From Alicyclobacillus sp. ALC3 (lineage in GTDB: Bacteria > Bacillota > Bacilli > Alicyclobacillales > Alicyclobacillaceae), in assembly GCF_028751195.1 (NCBI RefSeq), contig NZ_CP066784.1, positions 3,844,001-3,908,000 of the forward strand: a DNA stretch of 64,000 nucleotides, given 5' to 3'. Under the pieces are notes generated by a model. It was not told where the DNA came from, searched no databases, and saw nothing but the letters and a program-made list of their open reading frames with translations. Below, one piece after another: positions 34,846 through 42,216 of the stretch. The position numbers and the translations under genes were made by a program. Positions within the stretch are counted from its first letter, which is position 1. Every line of letters begins with the position of its first letter.

Positions 34846-35693
34846 AGGAAGCGATTGCTCGGCAGTTGACGCTCAACTCAGATTTGACGATTGAGGTCCT
34901 CGTTGCCTTCATCCGCGAAGAAGTTCAAAAGACCGGGCTCGATACGGCAGTCTTTGGACTTTCGGGCGGCATCGACTCTGCGCTCGTCGCGTATTTGGCT
35001 ACCCAAGCACTTGGGCGAAACCACGTGCGGGCCGTACTCATGCCCTATCAAACAAGCAGTCAAGCCAGCCTTTCGGACGCCGAGCAGGTTGTCAATGACT
35101 TGGACATTCCGTCTTTCACAGTACCCATCACGGCGTCAGTCGACGCTTACTTTGACACTATCGATCAGGTGCTCGGCGTCAAGGCAAATGCCCTTCGTCG
35201 CGGAAACCGGATGGCGCGGGCGAGAATGGCGACGCTCTTTGACTTGTCTGCTCATTTTGGCGCACTTGTCCTTGGCACAAGCAACAAAACGGAACTGCTG
35301 CTCGGATACGGTACTCAGTTTGGGGATTTGGCCAGCGCGCTGAACCCTGTCGGCGACCTATATAAATTTCAAGTGCGGCAGTTGTCTAAAGTTATCGGGG
35401 TACCGCAGAGTATTTTGGACAAAGCGCCGAGTGCCGACTTGTGGGAGGACCAAACTGACGAACAGGAACTCGGGTTCTCCTATGACGAAGCGGATGAACT
35501 GTTGTTCCAGTTGGTCGACTTGCGTGTCGATCCCGCTCGACTCGTTGCGGCCGGAGCGCGACCCGAACTGGTGGAGACCATCTGTCGACGGATTGCGCGC
35601 AACCACTACAAACGCAAGCCGCCAATCATTGCGAAAGTGTCGAACCGGACAATCGGGATTGACTTCCGTTATCTGCGTGACTGGGGACAGTGA
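34842..35693 (+). CDS. nadE: NAD+ synthetase (ammonia-type domain)
   Basis: A 283-residue adenine-nucleotide alpha-hydrolase enzyme that amidates deamido-NAD to NAD. The PP-loop is SGGIDS (41-46), and GTSNKTELLLGYGTQFGD and KAPSADLWEDQTDEQELG complete the active site. The length is that of a stand-alone synthetase, without the fused glutaminase. GTG start overlaps the preceding stop (TTGTGA), giving strict coupling. The next gene, yebC, is separated from it by the IS607-type insertion. Confidence 0.95.
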   Translation: MKEAIARQLTLNSDLTIEVLVAFIREEVQKTGLDTAVFGLSGGIDSALVAYLATQALGRNHVRAVLMPYQTSSQASLSDAEQVVNDLDIPSFTVPITASVDAYFDTIDQVLGVKANALRRGNRMARARMATLFDLSAHFGALVLGTSNKTELLLGYGTQFGDLASALNPVGDLYKFQVRQLSKVIGVPQSILDKAPSADLWEDQTDEQELGFSYDEADELLFQLVDLRVDPARLVAAGARPELVETICRRIARNHYKRKPPIIAKVSNRTIGIDFRYLRDWGQ

Positions 35694-35758
35694 GCTACAC
35701 TACTGAGTGTGGAATACTTGGTGTTTGAATATCGGAAACATGTCGGGGGCAAACCGGG

Positions 35759-35776
35759 AAGGAGGAATTAAAATGT
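35759..35776 (+). promoter_or_regulatory. Orphan ribosome binding site and start, former yebC start
   Basis: AAGGAGG (35759-35765) followed after 7 bases by ATG (35773) is an ideal start site, but the frame stops after five codons inside the insertion. Joined at the shared ATGT to 37726 it would precede the yebC coding sequence perfectly. It is therefore read as the native yebC ribosome binding site, displaced about 1.95 kb. Confidence 0.75.
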
Positions 35777-35811
35777 TGATGATAGTATAGGCAAATAACG
35801 ATTAGCGTGGT

Positions 35812-35822
35812 AAAACATAGAC
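35812..35822. repeat. Left subterminal inverted repeat of the IS607-type element
   Basis: AAAACATAGAC, the exact reverse complement of GTCTATGTTTT at 37698-37708. TAGC(G/A)TGG also precedes it here (35803-35810) and lies at the other end (37684-37691). Likely recombinase binding sites. Confidence 0.65.
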
Positions 35823-36428
35823 ATGGAAAAGACATATAAGCCACACGAATTTGCTGGACTGTTGAATGTTACTGTACGAACGCTTCAACGGTGGGATACG
35901 GAGGGGAAGTTAAAGGCTTACAGAACGCCGACAGATAGGAGGTTTTATACACACGAACAATATCTAGAATGCATCGGCAAGTCGGTGACGAACACAGCAA
36001 AGGGAAGGTCGGTGATTTACGCTCGCGTATCCAATCAGGGTCAGAAAGATGATCTTGCTAACCAAGTTCATTTTCTGCGCGAGTTTGTGAACGCTCGCGG
36101 GATCATTGTGGATGAAGTGATTCAAGAAATCGGGAGCGGATTGAATTACAAGCGCAAGAAGTGGAATGAACTGTTGCAGCTTGCTTTCGACGGAAAAGTA
36201 AGTCGTATTTTCGTATCGCATAAAGATCGCTTTGTTCGCTTTGGTTTTGATTGGTTTGAAACCTTTCTCACGTCACGAGGCGTTGAAATGGTCATTGTCA
36301 ACAACGAAACACTTTCGCCTCAGGAAGAGATGGTTCAGGATCTCATTTCGATCATCCACGTCTTTTCTTGCCGTATTTACGGTTTGAGGAAATATAAAAA
36401 GAAGATAAAAGATGACCCGGAATGTTAA
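35823..36428 (+). CDS. tnpA: IS607-family serine recombinase
   Basis: A 201-residue transposase. Residues 5-50 form a MerR-like helix-turn-helix (KPHEFAGLLNVTVRTLQRWDTEGKL); residues 62-195 are the catalytic domain with nucleophile Ser70 (YARVSNQGQKDDL), the Arg-containing HKDRFVRFGFDWF and the C-terminal HVFSCRIYGLRKYKKKIKDD motif of IS607 TnpA. It cuts and rejoins DNA at the element ends. No good ribosome binding site precedes the ATG at 35823. It overlaps tnpB by seven bases. Confidence 0.95.
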   Translation: MEKTYKPHEFAGLLNVTVRTLQRWDTEGKLKAYRTPTDRRFYTHEQYLECIGKSVTNTAKGRSVIYARVSNQGQKDDLANQVHFLREFVNARGIIVDEVIQEIGSGLNYKRKKWNELLQLAFDGKVSRIFVSHKDRFVRFGFDWFETFLTSRGVEMVIVNNETLSPQEEMVQDLISIIHVFSCRIYGLRKYKKKIKDDPEC

Positions 36429-37570
36429 GAGCCTATAAAACCGAGATCAAACCAACAGGCGAACAAAAACGGCAACTAAACAAAACGTTCGGTGTCTGTC
36501 GCTATCTGTATAATCTGTTCCTAGCGACGAACAAAGAGCGATACGCAAACGGCAACAGGTTCATGTCTGCGAATGATTTTGATAAGTGGGTTAATAACGT
36601 TCATTCGGTTGAGTGCCCGTGGATTAAAGAGGTTTCATCAAAAGGCCGTAAAAAAGCCATCGTCAGTGCGGAAACGGCTTACAAACGGTTTTTTAAGAAA
36701 CAAGCGCAGTTCCCTACGTTCAAGAAAAAACGAGTGCAAAACACTAGCTTCTATGCACCCAAAAACAACGCGGGAGACTGGACGATTGAACGCCACCGAA
36801 TCAAAATTCCAACCATCGGGTGGGTGCGCCTCAAAGAGTTCGCCTATCTCCCTATCGGCGTGAAGGTCACAGGCGGAACGGTCACGCAAAGGGCCGACCG
36901 ATACTTTGTGAGCGTGACAGTCGAGCGAGAAGAATCAATGCCCGAAAGAGCGACGGGTGAAGGAATTGGGATTGATCTTGGCATCAAAGACTTTGCCATT
37001 TGTAGCGATGGACGCATTTTTAAGAACATCAACAAATCTTCCGCAATCAGACGCGCAGAAAAACGTCTGAAGCGAACGCAACGGGCGTTATCCCGTAAAT
37101 ATGAGCACAGAAAGAAGGTGAAATCTGCTACTGAATGCGGAAGTAACATAGCCAAAAACGTGCTGAGAGTACAGAAGTCACAAATGCGTCTTGCAAACAT
37201 GAGAAGTGCCTACCGCACCCACGTCGTGAATATGTTGGTGAAAACCAAGCCAGCGTATATCGCGATTGAACGATTAAACATCAAAGGGATGGTACGCAAC
37301 CGACATTTGAGTAAATCCATAAGTAGCCAAGGGTTTTATGACTTCAAGCTCACGCTCGCAAATACGTGTAGAAAACTGGGTATCGAACTTCGAGAAGTTT
37401 CACCGTTCTACCCATCCAGCAAAATATGCTCGTGTTGCGGCAATAAAAAGGTGAATCTCTCCCTTTCTGAGCGCGTGTATGTTTGTGAATCCTGCGGTAA
37501 CGAAATGGACAGAGACTTGAATGCGGCAGTGAATCTCATGCAAGCGCACGAGTACATGGTACTCACTTAA
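36422..37570 (+). CDS. tnpB: RNA-guided nuclease TnpB
   Basis: A 382-residue TnpB with an intact RuvC-like site: Asp185 (GIGIDLGIKDFA), Glu283 (IAIERLNIKGM) and Asp365 (DRDLNAAVNL). The zinc finger has Cys336/339 and Cys355/358 (CSCCGNKK, CESCGNE). TnpB proteins use an RNA from the element's right end to cut DNA matching the sequence beside that end, next to a short motif, which helps the element persist. All key residues are present, so nuclease activity is expected. Codon and base use are poorer in GC than the host genes. Confidence 0.95.
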   Translation: MLRAYKTEIKPTGEQKRQLNKTFGVCRYLYNLFLATNKERYANGNRFMSANDFDKWVNNVHSVECPWIKEVSSKGRKKAIVSAETAYKRFFKKQAQFPTFKKKRVQNTSFYAPKNNAGDWTIERHRIKIPTIGWVRLKEFAYLPIGVKVTGGTVTQRADRYFVSVTVEREESMPERATGEGIGIDLGIKDFAICSDGRIFKNINKSSAIRRAEKRLKRTQRALSRKYEHRKKVKSATECGSNIAKNVLRVQKSQMRLANMRSAYRTHVVNMLVKTKPAYIAIERLNIKGMVRNRHLSKSISSQGFYDFKLTLANTCRKLGIELREVSPFYPSSKICSCCGNKKVNLSLSERVYVCESCGNEMDRDLNAAVNLMQAHEYMVLT

Positions 37571-37725
37571 CGAGACCGTGTATATGTACGGCGGGCTACG
37601 TCGGAATTTACGCCTGTGGAGTGTCGCACAAACTGCAGTAGCGAGAATTTGGCGAGACAGGACACGTTGAAGCAGGAAAACTCTAGCATGGACGTTTGTC
37701 TATGTTTTCAGTAGCAGGCCGCTAG
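37571..37725 (+). ncRNA. Probable omega-RNA 3' scaffold and right end
   Basis: The 155 bases after tnpB have no gene. Near the end TCTAGC (37682-37687) pairs with GCTAGA (37721-37726), enclosing a hairpin CATGGAC/GTCTATG with a GTTT loop (37688-37705). In TnpB systems the guide RNA overlaps the 3' part of tnpB, ends in such a structure at the right end and reads on into flanking DNA as the guide. Here the guide would begin at about 37726-37730, inside yebC. This is an inference; length and 5' end are unknown. Confidence 0.5.
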
Positions 37726-38460
37726 ATGTCTGGGCACTCTAAATGGCACAATATTCAACGGCGAAAGGGAAAGCAGGACGCTGTTCGTGGGCAGTTGTTC
37801 ACGAAGCTGTCACGGGACATTTATCATGCTGCGAAAGAAGCCGGTGGCAACCCAGACACGAACTTCCGCTTGAAAGTCGCGCTTGAGAATGCCAAACAGA
37901 ACAATCTGCCTGCGGACAGCATCGCCCGCACGATTGCCAAAGCGACCGGTTCAATGCCAGGCGTGACGTATGAGGAACTATTGTACGAGGGGTATGGACC
38001 AGGCGGTGTCGCGGTCATGCTCGAGATTGTGACTGATAACCGAAATCGGACAGCTGCTGACGTTCGACACATCTTTTCCAAACGCAGTGGGAACCTTGGC
38101 GAAACCGGGTGCGTCAGTTGGATGTTCAACCGAGTCGGTCGAATTGAAATTGAAAAAGACTCCTGTCCTATGTCAATGGACGATTTGATGATGCTTGTGC
38201 TCGAAGCTGGGGCTGATGACTTGAAGGAAGACCATGACAGCTATGTCGTAACCACGGCTGTCGAATCGTTTGCCCGGGTTCGCGATGCCTTGGAGGCTGA
38301 AAAGATTGCGCTTGCCGACGCGGAGCTCTCCTACGAACCAACAACGACTGTCGAACTGACAGAGGAGCAAGCAGACCCCATCCTCGACCTTGTCGAAGCG
38401 CTTGAGAACAACGATGACGTGCAAAACGTGTACGCTAACTTCTTAATCGCAGAGGAATAA
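37726..38460 (+). CDS. yebC: YebC/PmpR family protein
   Basis: A 244-residue protein with the standard start MSGHSKWHNIQRRKGKQD and three alpha/beta domains. Members were described as transcription regulators; more recent work assigns some of them to translation of proline-rich stretches. The sequence is complete. Unlike its neighbours it has only AGG seven bases before the ATG, because the IS607-type element ends exactly at the start codon; the native AAGGAGG is stranded at 35759. Expression may now depend on transcription and weak initiation from the element. Confidence 0.95.
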   Translation: MSGHSKWHNIQRRKGKQDAVRGQLFTKLSRDIYHAAKEAGGNPDTNFRLKVALENAKQNNLPADSIARTIAKATGSMPGVTYEELLYEGYGPGGVAVMLEIVTDNRNRTAADVRHIFSKRSGNLGETGCVSWMFNRVGRIEIEKDSCPMSMDDLMMLVLEAGADDLKEDHDSYVVTTAVESFARVRDALEAEKIALADAELSYEPTTTVELTEEQADPILDLVEALENNDDVQNVYANFLIAEE

Positions 38461-38522
38461 TTCGACACGTCCGAGACATGCTATGGCCAGAGGAAATAGA
38501 CAGCACTCGGGCGAGGTGAAGA

Positions 38523-38915
38523 ATGATGCGGTCAAGGGGGAACGCGACAGGTAGACAGAGCGTACGCGGGTTGCTAGGTGCAACTATCGTCACAGGGGCA
38601 ATCACCATGGCATGGCCTCACGTCGCCTTCGCGGACACACCTGCACCGACGGATTTTAGCCAGGCCGAGGTGGCGTCACGCACGGTCGTACCAGCCTTTG
38701 TGGGCAATGTGTCACAAGCCATGTTTCTTACGGTGTACGGCAACGGTCGCGAGGTGATGGAGGTGCGTCCTGTGCACGGGGACGCTGTGAATGCCTTCGC
38801 CGGTGACCACCTAGGATGGCACTTGGATCATCGCATGACGTGGCTGATCCAGATGCCCGTCTATGTGCGGGAACTGGGCACACAAACGTTTCAGTCCGAC
38901 CGCGCTGGTGTGTAA
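38523..38915 (+). CDS. Secreted protein, possibly BofC N-terminal-domain-like
   Basis: A 130-residue protein with a signal peptide (GLLGATIVTGAITMAWPHVAFA, cleavage near 37). The mature part has the pattern FLTVYGNGREVMEVRP..GDHLGWHLDH, which resembles the small N-terminal domain of BofC, a forespore protein that controls SpoIVB in Bacillus. The location between yebC and ruvA/ruvB is that of bofC. It is shorter than Bacillus BofC (170 residues) and seems to lack the C-terminal domain. The match is by pattern and synteny only. ATG 38523 is followed by another ATG at 38526; GAGGTGA lies upstream. Confidence 0.45.
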   Translation: MMRSRGNATGRQSVRGLLGATIVTGAITMAWPHVAFADTPAPTDFSQAEVASRTVVPAFVGNVSQAMFLTVYGNGREVMEVRPVHGDAVNAFAGDHLGWHLDHRMTWLIQMPVYVRELGTQTFQSDRAGV

Positions 38916-39006
38916 TCCGTGCAAACGCTAGTCGTCAAGTAGGAAATTGAACAGCATACGGCGAATCTCACTCCCAATCCAAGCGCATTGCACGCTGGAG
39001 ATGGGA

Positions 39007-39609
39007 GTGTTTCTCACGCGCATTCTAGGCATCGATCCAGGCATTGCTCGCATGGGTTACGGCGTAGTTGAGGTGGTTGGGAGTCGCCTGCAGGCACTCT
39101 GCTTCGGATGCATCGAGACGCCACCCGATCGCACAGACCCACAGCGGCTCTACCAAATATACGACGAGCTTCAGCAACCAATCGCAGCTTACCAGCCGTC
39201 AGTGATGGCTGTTGAGCAACTGTTTTTCAACCGCAACACGACCACAGCGTTCACTGTCGGCCAGGCCCGCGGCGTGGCTTTGCTGTGCGGGGCGCAGGCA
39301 AACCTTGAGGTAGTCGAGTACACGCCGATGCAAGTCAAGTTGGCGGTGACGGGGTACGGTAAGGCGGATAAGACTCAGGTTCAGGAAATGGTCAAGCTTC
39401 TGCTCGGTTTGCGCTCGCGCCCGCGACCGGACGACACAGCCGACGCTCTTGCAGTTGCCATCACGCACGCACACACCGCTGCAACGCTTGTCGCTGCCAG
39501 AGACGTACTTGCGCAGAGCAGCAACACAGACGCCGAACGGGCCGACCACGGGCGAATCGTCACCCCATTGGGTGTGCGGCCTGGCACGACACGGAGGGGT
39601 ACATTGTGA
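39007..39609 (+). CDS. ruvC: Holliday junction endonuclease RuvC
   Basis: A 200-residue resolvase that nicks Holliday junctions. The RNase H-fold acidic residues are Asp10 (RILGIDPG), Glu70 (MAVEQLFF), Asp142/143 and Asp146 (RPDDTADALAVAITH). The start is taken as GTG 39007 because GGAG (38997-39000) is six bases upstream; ATG 39001 touches that site. The frame is open to TTG 38947, but that part has no RuvC similarity. Bacillus itself uses RecU instead of RuvC, so RuvC here sets this lineage apart. Stop overlaps ruvA. Confidence 0.93.
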   Translation: MFLTRILGIDPGIARMGYGVVEVVGSRLQALCFGCIETPPDRTDPQRLYQIYDELQQPIAAYQPSVMAVEQLFFNRNTTTAFTVGQARGVALLCGAQANLEVVEYTPMQVKLAVTGYGKADKTQVQEMVKLLLGLRSRPRPDDTADALAVAITHAHTAATLVAARDVLAQSSNTDAERADHGRIVTPLGVRPGTTRRGTL

Positions 39610-40232
39610 TTGCATTCTTACGTGGAGAAGTGTTTCAGACAGGTACGGGGTTCGCGGATATCGACGTGAGCGGCGTCGGGTACCGAGTGTGGATGACAGA
39701 TCCGGCGTTGGCACAGCTTTCAATCGGAGACAACATTCGGGTCTTCACCTACTACCACGTGCGAGAAGATGCAATGCTATTGTTCGGTTTTTTGACCGAT
39801 CACGACCGTGATTGGTTTGAACTTCTGATCTCGGTCTCTGGCGTTGGCCCGAAGAGCGCGTTGCAACTGATGTCTGCGAGTTCTGCCAACGCCTTTTTGT
39901 CCGCCATCGCAGCGGACGACGTGGCCTACCTCTGTACTCTGCCTGGAGTGGGGAAGAAGACGGCACAGCGGTTTGTTGTGGAACTAAAGGACAAGGTCGA
40001 GCGCTTGGCGATACCGTTTTCGGCTCCTAGCATAGCGACAGACAAGCGAACTAGTGCCTCCATTGCGTTCAGTCAACTGGGTAACATTGGCAAGGACATC
40101 GTTGAGGCCCTGATGGTGCTCGGATATAATGAAAGGCAGGCTGCGGAAGTTGCACAGTCTGTTTTGCAGGAAGAAGGTCCTGGTTCTGTCGAGGACGGCA
40201 TCAAGTTTGCCTTGCGGCGATTGGTCGGTTGA
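39606..40232 (+). CDS. ruvA: Holliday junction branch migration protein RuvA
   Basis: A 208-residue protein with an N-terminal OB fold (FADIDVSGVGYRVW), two helix-hairpin-helix motifs (ISVSGVGPKSALQLM, LCTLPGVGKKTAQRFVVELK) and a C-terminal domain III that contacts RuvB. It binds four-way junctions as a tetramer. GTG start overlaps the ruvC stop by four bases. Confidence 0.96.
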   Translation: MIAFLRGEVFQTGTGFADIDVSGVGYRVWMTDPALAQLSIGDNIRVFTYYHVREDAMLLFGFLTDHDRDWFELLISVSGVGPKSALQLMSASSANAFLSAIAADDVAYLCTLPGVGKKTAQRFVVELKDKVERLAIPFSAPSIATDKRTSASIAFSQLGNIGKDIVEALMVLGYNERQAAEVAQSVLQEEGPGSVEDGIKFALRRLVG

Positions 40233-40300
40233 GCAGGTACGTGGTTTGAACGTCAGTTTGGAGAGATGCTTTCCGGCTGTCGAGATGAAGGGGTGAGGGT

Positions 40301-41320
40301 ATGTCAGAGCGCATCATATCGGCGGAGTGGAACGCCGAGGACGTGGCGTTCGAGTCTTTTCGCCCCCGTTATTTGGACGACTATATTGGTCAAAATGCCG
40401 TCAAGGACAATTTGCGCGTTTTTATCCAAGCGGCGAAAGCGCGCAGTGAGTCGCTCGACCACGTGCTGTTATACGGTCCACCGGGTCTTGGGAAGACGTC
40501 CTTGTCGATGGTGATTGCGAATGAACTAGGCGTACACATTCGCGTGACGTCCGGACCGGCGATTGAGAAGCCGGGCGACTTAGCGGGGCTGGTGACCAAT
40601 CTTCAACCTGGCGATGTTCTGTTTATTGATGAGATTCATAGGCTTTCAAAGTCGGTAGAGGAAGTGCTGTACCCGGCGATGGAGGACTACGGGATTGACA
40701 TCCTGCTTGGCAAAGGACCAAGTGCGAGGTCTGTCCGGCTCGACCTGCCGCCCTTTACTCTTGTGGGAGCAACGACGCGGGCAGGGCTTCTGTCAGCGCC
40801 ATTTCGCGATCGCTTTGGCGTTATAGTACACTTGGACTATTACTCGGTGGCGGACCTGACAAAGATTGTAACCCGCAGTGCCGGAATTTTGCGACTACCA
40901 ATCGCTCCAGCGGCAGCCGCTGAAATTGCTCGTCGGTCGAGAGGAACGCCGCGGGTGGCGAATCGTCTGTTAAAACGGGTTCGTGACTTCGCTCAAGTAG
41001 CGGACGCGCCATTACTCGACCTCGAGGTTGCACAGACTGCTCTACAACGCTTGCAAGTCGATGCCCTCGGCCTTGACGAAGTGGACTACAAGTTGCTTGA
41101 GTCGATTATTTACAAGTTTCAGGGAGGGCCAGTAGGACTTGAAACACTAGCCGCAACGATTGGTGAAGAGGCCGGTACTATTGAGGATGTCTACGAACCC
41201 TATTTATTGCAAATGGGCTTGATTCAGAGAACACCGCGTGGTCGTCAGGCTGCGCTCGGAGCCTACAAGCACCTGGGAATTGAGCCTCCGGATGTGGTTC
41301 GAACGCAGCCGCTCGTGTGA
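40301..41320 (+). CDS. ruvB: Holliday junction DNA helicase RuvB
   Basis: A 339-residue AAA+ motor with Walker A ([10 protein letters not shown]), Walker B (LFIDEIHRL), sensor 1 ([18 protein letters not shown]) and a C-terminal winged helix (TPRGRQA). Hexamers pump DNA through the RuvA-bound junction. ATG at 40301 with GGGGTGAGGGT upstream. The 68-base gap to ruvA is short enough for cotranscription. Confidence 0.97.
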   Translation: MSERIISAEWNAEDVAFESFRPRYLDDYIGQNAVKDNLRVFIQAAKARSESLDHVLLYGPPGLGKTSLSMVIANELGVHIRVTSGPAIEKPGDLAGLVTNLQPGDVLFIDEIHRLSKSVEEVLYPAMEDYGIDILLGKGPSARSVRLDLPPFTLVGATTRAGLLSAPFRDRFGVIVHLDYYSVADLTKIVTRSAGILRLPIAPAAAAEIARRSRGTPRVANRLLKRVRDFAQVADAPLLDLEVAQTALQRLQVDALGLDEVDYKLLESIIYKFQGGPVGLETLAATIGEEAGTIEDVYEPYLLQMGLIQRTPRGRQAALGAYKHLGIEPPDVVRTQPLV

Positions 41321-41395
41321 GTTGGTACAGTCGCCACACGAGCAGCTCGATACTTCCAAAAAACTGCAGAAATTTGCTGTTTATACGACGCAGTC

Positions 41396-41424
41396 ACCCC
41401 CAGTTAGCCAGCATTTGCGTCGAA
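41396..41424 (+). promoter_or_regulatory. Candidate sigma-I promoter of sigI
   Basis: ACCCCC (41396-41401) and CGAA (41421-41424), 19 bases apart, resemble the -35 and -10 elements known for SigI-dependent promoters. The predicted transcript would begin near 41431, just before the ribosome binding site of sigI, which suggests that SigI transcribes its own gene. Confidence 0.55.
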
Positions 41425-41449
41425 TCTTTGTAGAGGCGAGGTGGCACGG

Positions 41450-42196
41450 GTGGGCGGATTGCCCTTTCGCCGGAAGAAGCCGGAAGAGTCCAACCAGCTC
41501 TACACCATGCTCGAACTCGCTCAGTCAGGAGACGCACAAGCACGCAATGACTTGCTTGCGGCGTATACACCATTTATCCTGCGCACTGCGTCTCAAGCGT
41601 CAAAGCGGTACATTGACCGCTCACAAGACGACGAGTTCAGCGTTGCACTGATTGCCATGAATGAGGCGATTGACCGATTTGATGGCAGCCGTAAGGCCAG
41701 TTTTTTGGGGTTTGCTGAGACGATAATTCGCAGACGGTTGATTGACTACTACCGGTCTCAGCGGTCTCAGCGACAAAAGAGCGTGCCTTGGACGCAGTTT
41801 GACGTGGCCGACGACGAAGACAATGTCGTCAATTACGTGGAAGTGAGGACTTCTGTCGAAGCGCATTTGCAGGCCGAAGAGCAGGCGGCTCGTCAGAGTG
41901 ACATAGAGCTGTACAACGTCGCCTTGCAAGCGTTCGGACTCACCTTCTCGGACTTGGTCGAACTGTCTCCAAAGCACGCGGATGCCAGACAGACAGCCAT
42001 CGCGATTGCTCGCGAAGTCGCTGGTGACCCACTCCTTAGCTCATATGTGGAGGAGCGAAAGGCGTTGCCGCTTAAACTTCTCGAAGAGCGGGTCAGCGTG
42101 TCGCGCAAGACGCTGGAACGACAGCGAAAGTACATTTTGGCGATTGTTATCTTGCTGACGGGTCCTTACGAACACCTGCAGTCGTACTTGTCGTAG
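41450..42196 (+). CDS. sigI: RNA polymerase sigma factor SigI
   Basis: A 248-residue sigma-70-like factor of the SigI group. The N-terminal region 2 (LYTMLELAQSGDAQARNDLLAAYTPFILRTASQ..ASFLGFAETIIRRRLIDYYR) and the SigI-specific C-terminal domain (ALPLKLLEERVSVSRKTLERQRKYILAIVILLTGPY) are clear. In Bacillus SigI responds to heat and envelope stress and is held by RsgI. GTG 41450 is preferred because GAGGTG lies six bases upstream; GTG 41441 overlaps that site. rsgI follows after 20 bases. Confidence 0.93.
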   Translation: MGGLPFRRKKPEESNQLYTMLELAQSGDAQARNDLLAAYTPFILRTASQASKRYIDRSQDDEFSVALIAMNEAIDRFDGSRKASFLGFAETIIRRRLIDYYRSQRSQRQKSVPWTQFDVADDEDNVVNYVEVRTSVEAHLQAEEQAARQSDIELYNVALQAFGLTFSDLVELSPKHADARQTAIAIAREVAGDPLLSSYVEERKALPLKLLEERVSVSRKTLERQRKYILAIVILLTGPYEHLQSYLS

Positions 42197-42216
42197 CGAG
42201 AAAGGAGTGACAGAAC

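Larger units (their letters stand above)
35773..37725 (+). mobile_element. IS607-type insertion (tnpA + tnpB)
   Basis: About 1953 bp, lower in GC than its surroundings, carrying a MerR-HTH serine recombinase and TnpB. Limits are set by a shared ATGT at 35773-35776 and 37726-37729; deleting one copy plus the interior rejoins a perfect ribosome binding site to yebC. IS607 elements make no long target duplication, and a short shared core is what serine-recombinase crossover predicts. Inverted 11-base repeats AAAACATAGAC (35812-35822) and GTCTATGTTTT (37698-37708) lie near the ends. Both genes look intact, so the element may be active. The exact crossover dinucleotide within ATGT is not determined. 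Confidence 0.88.
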
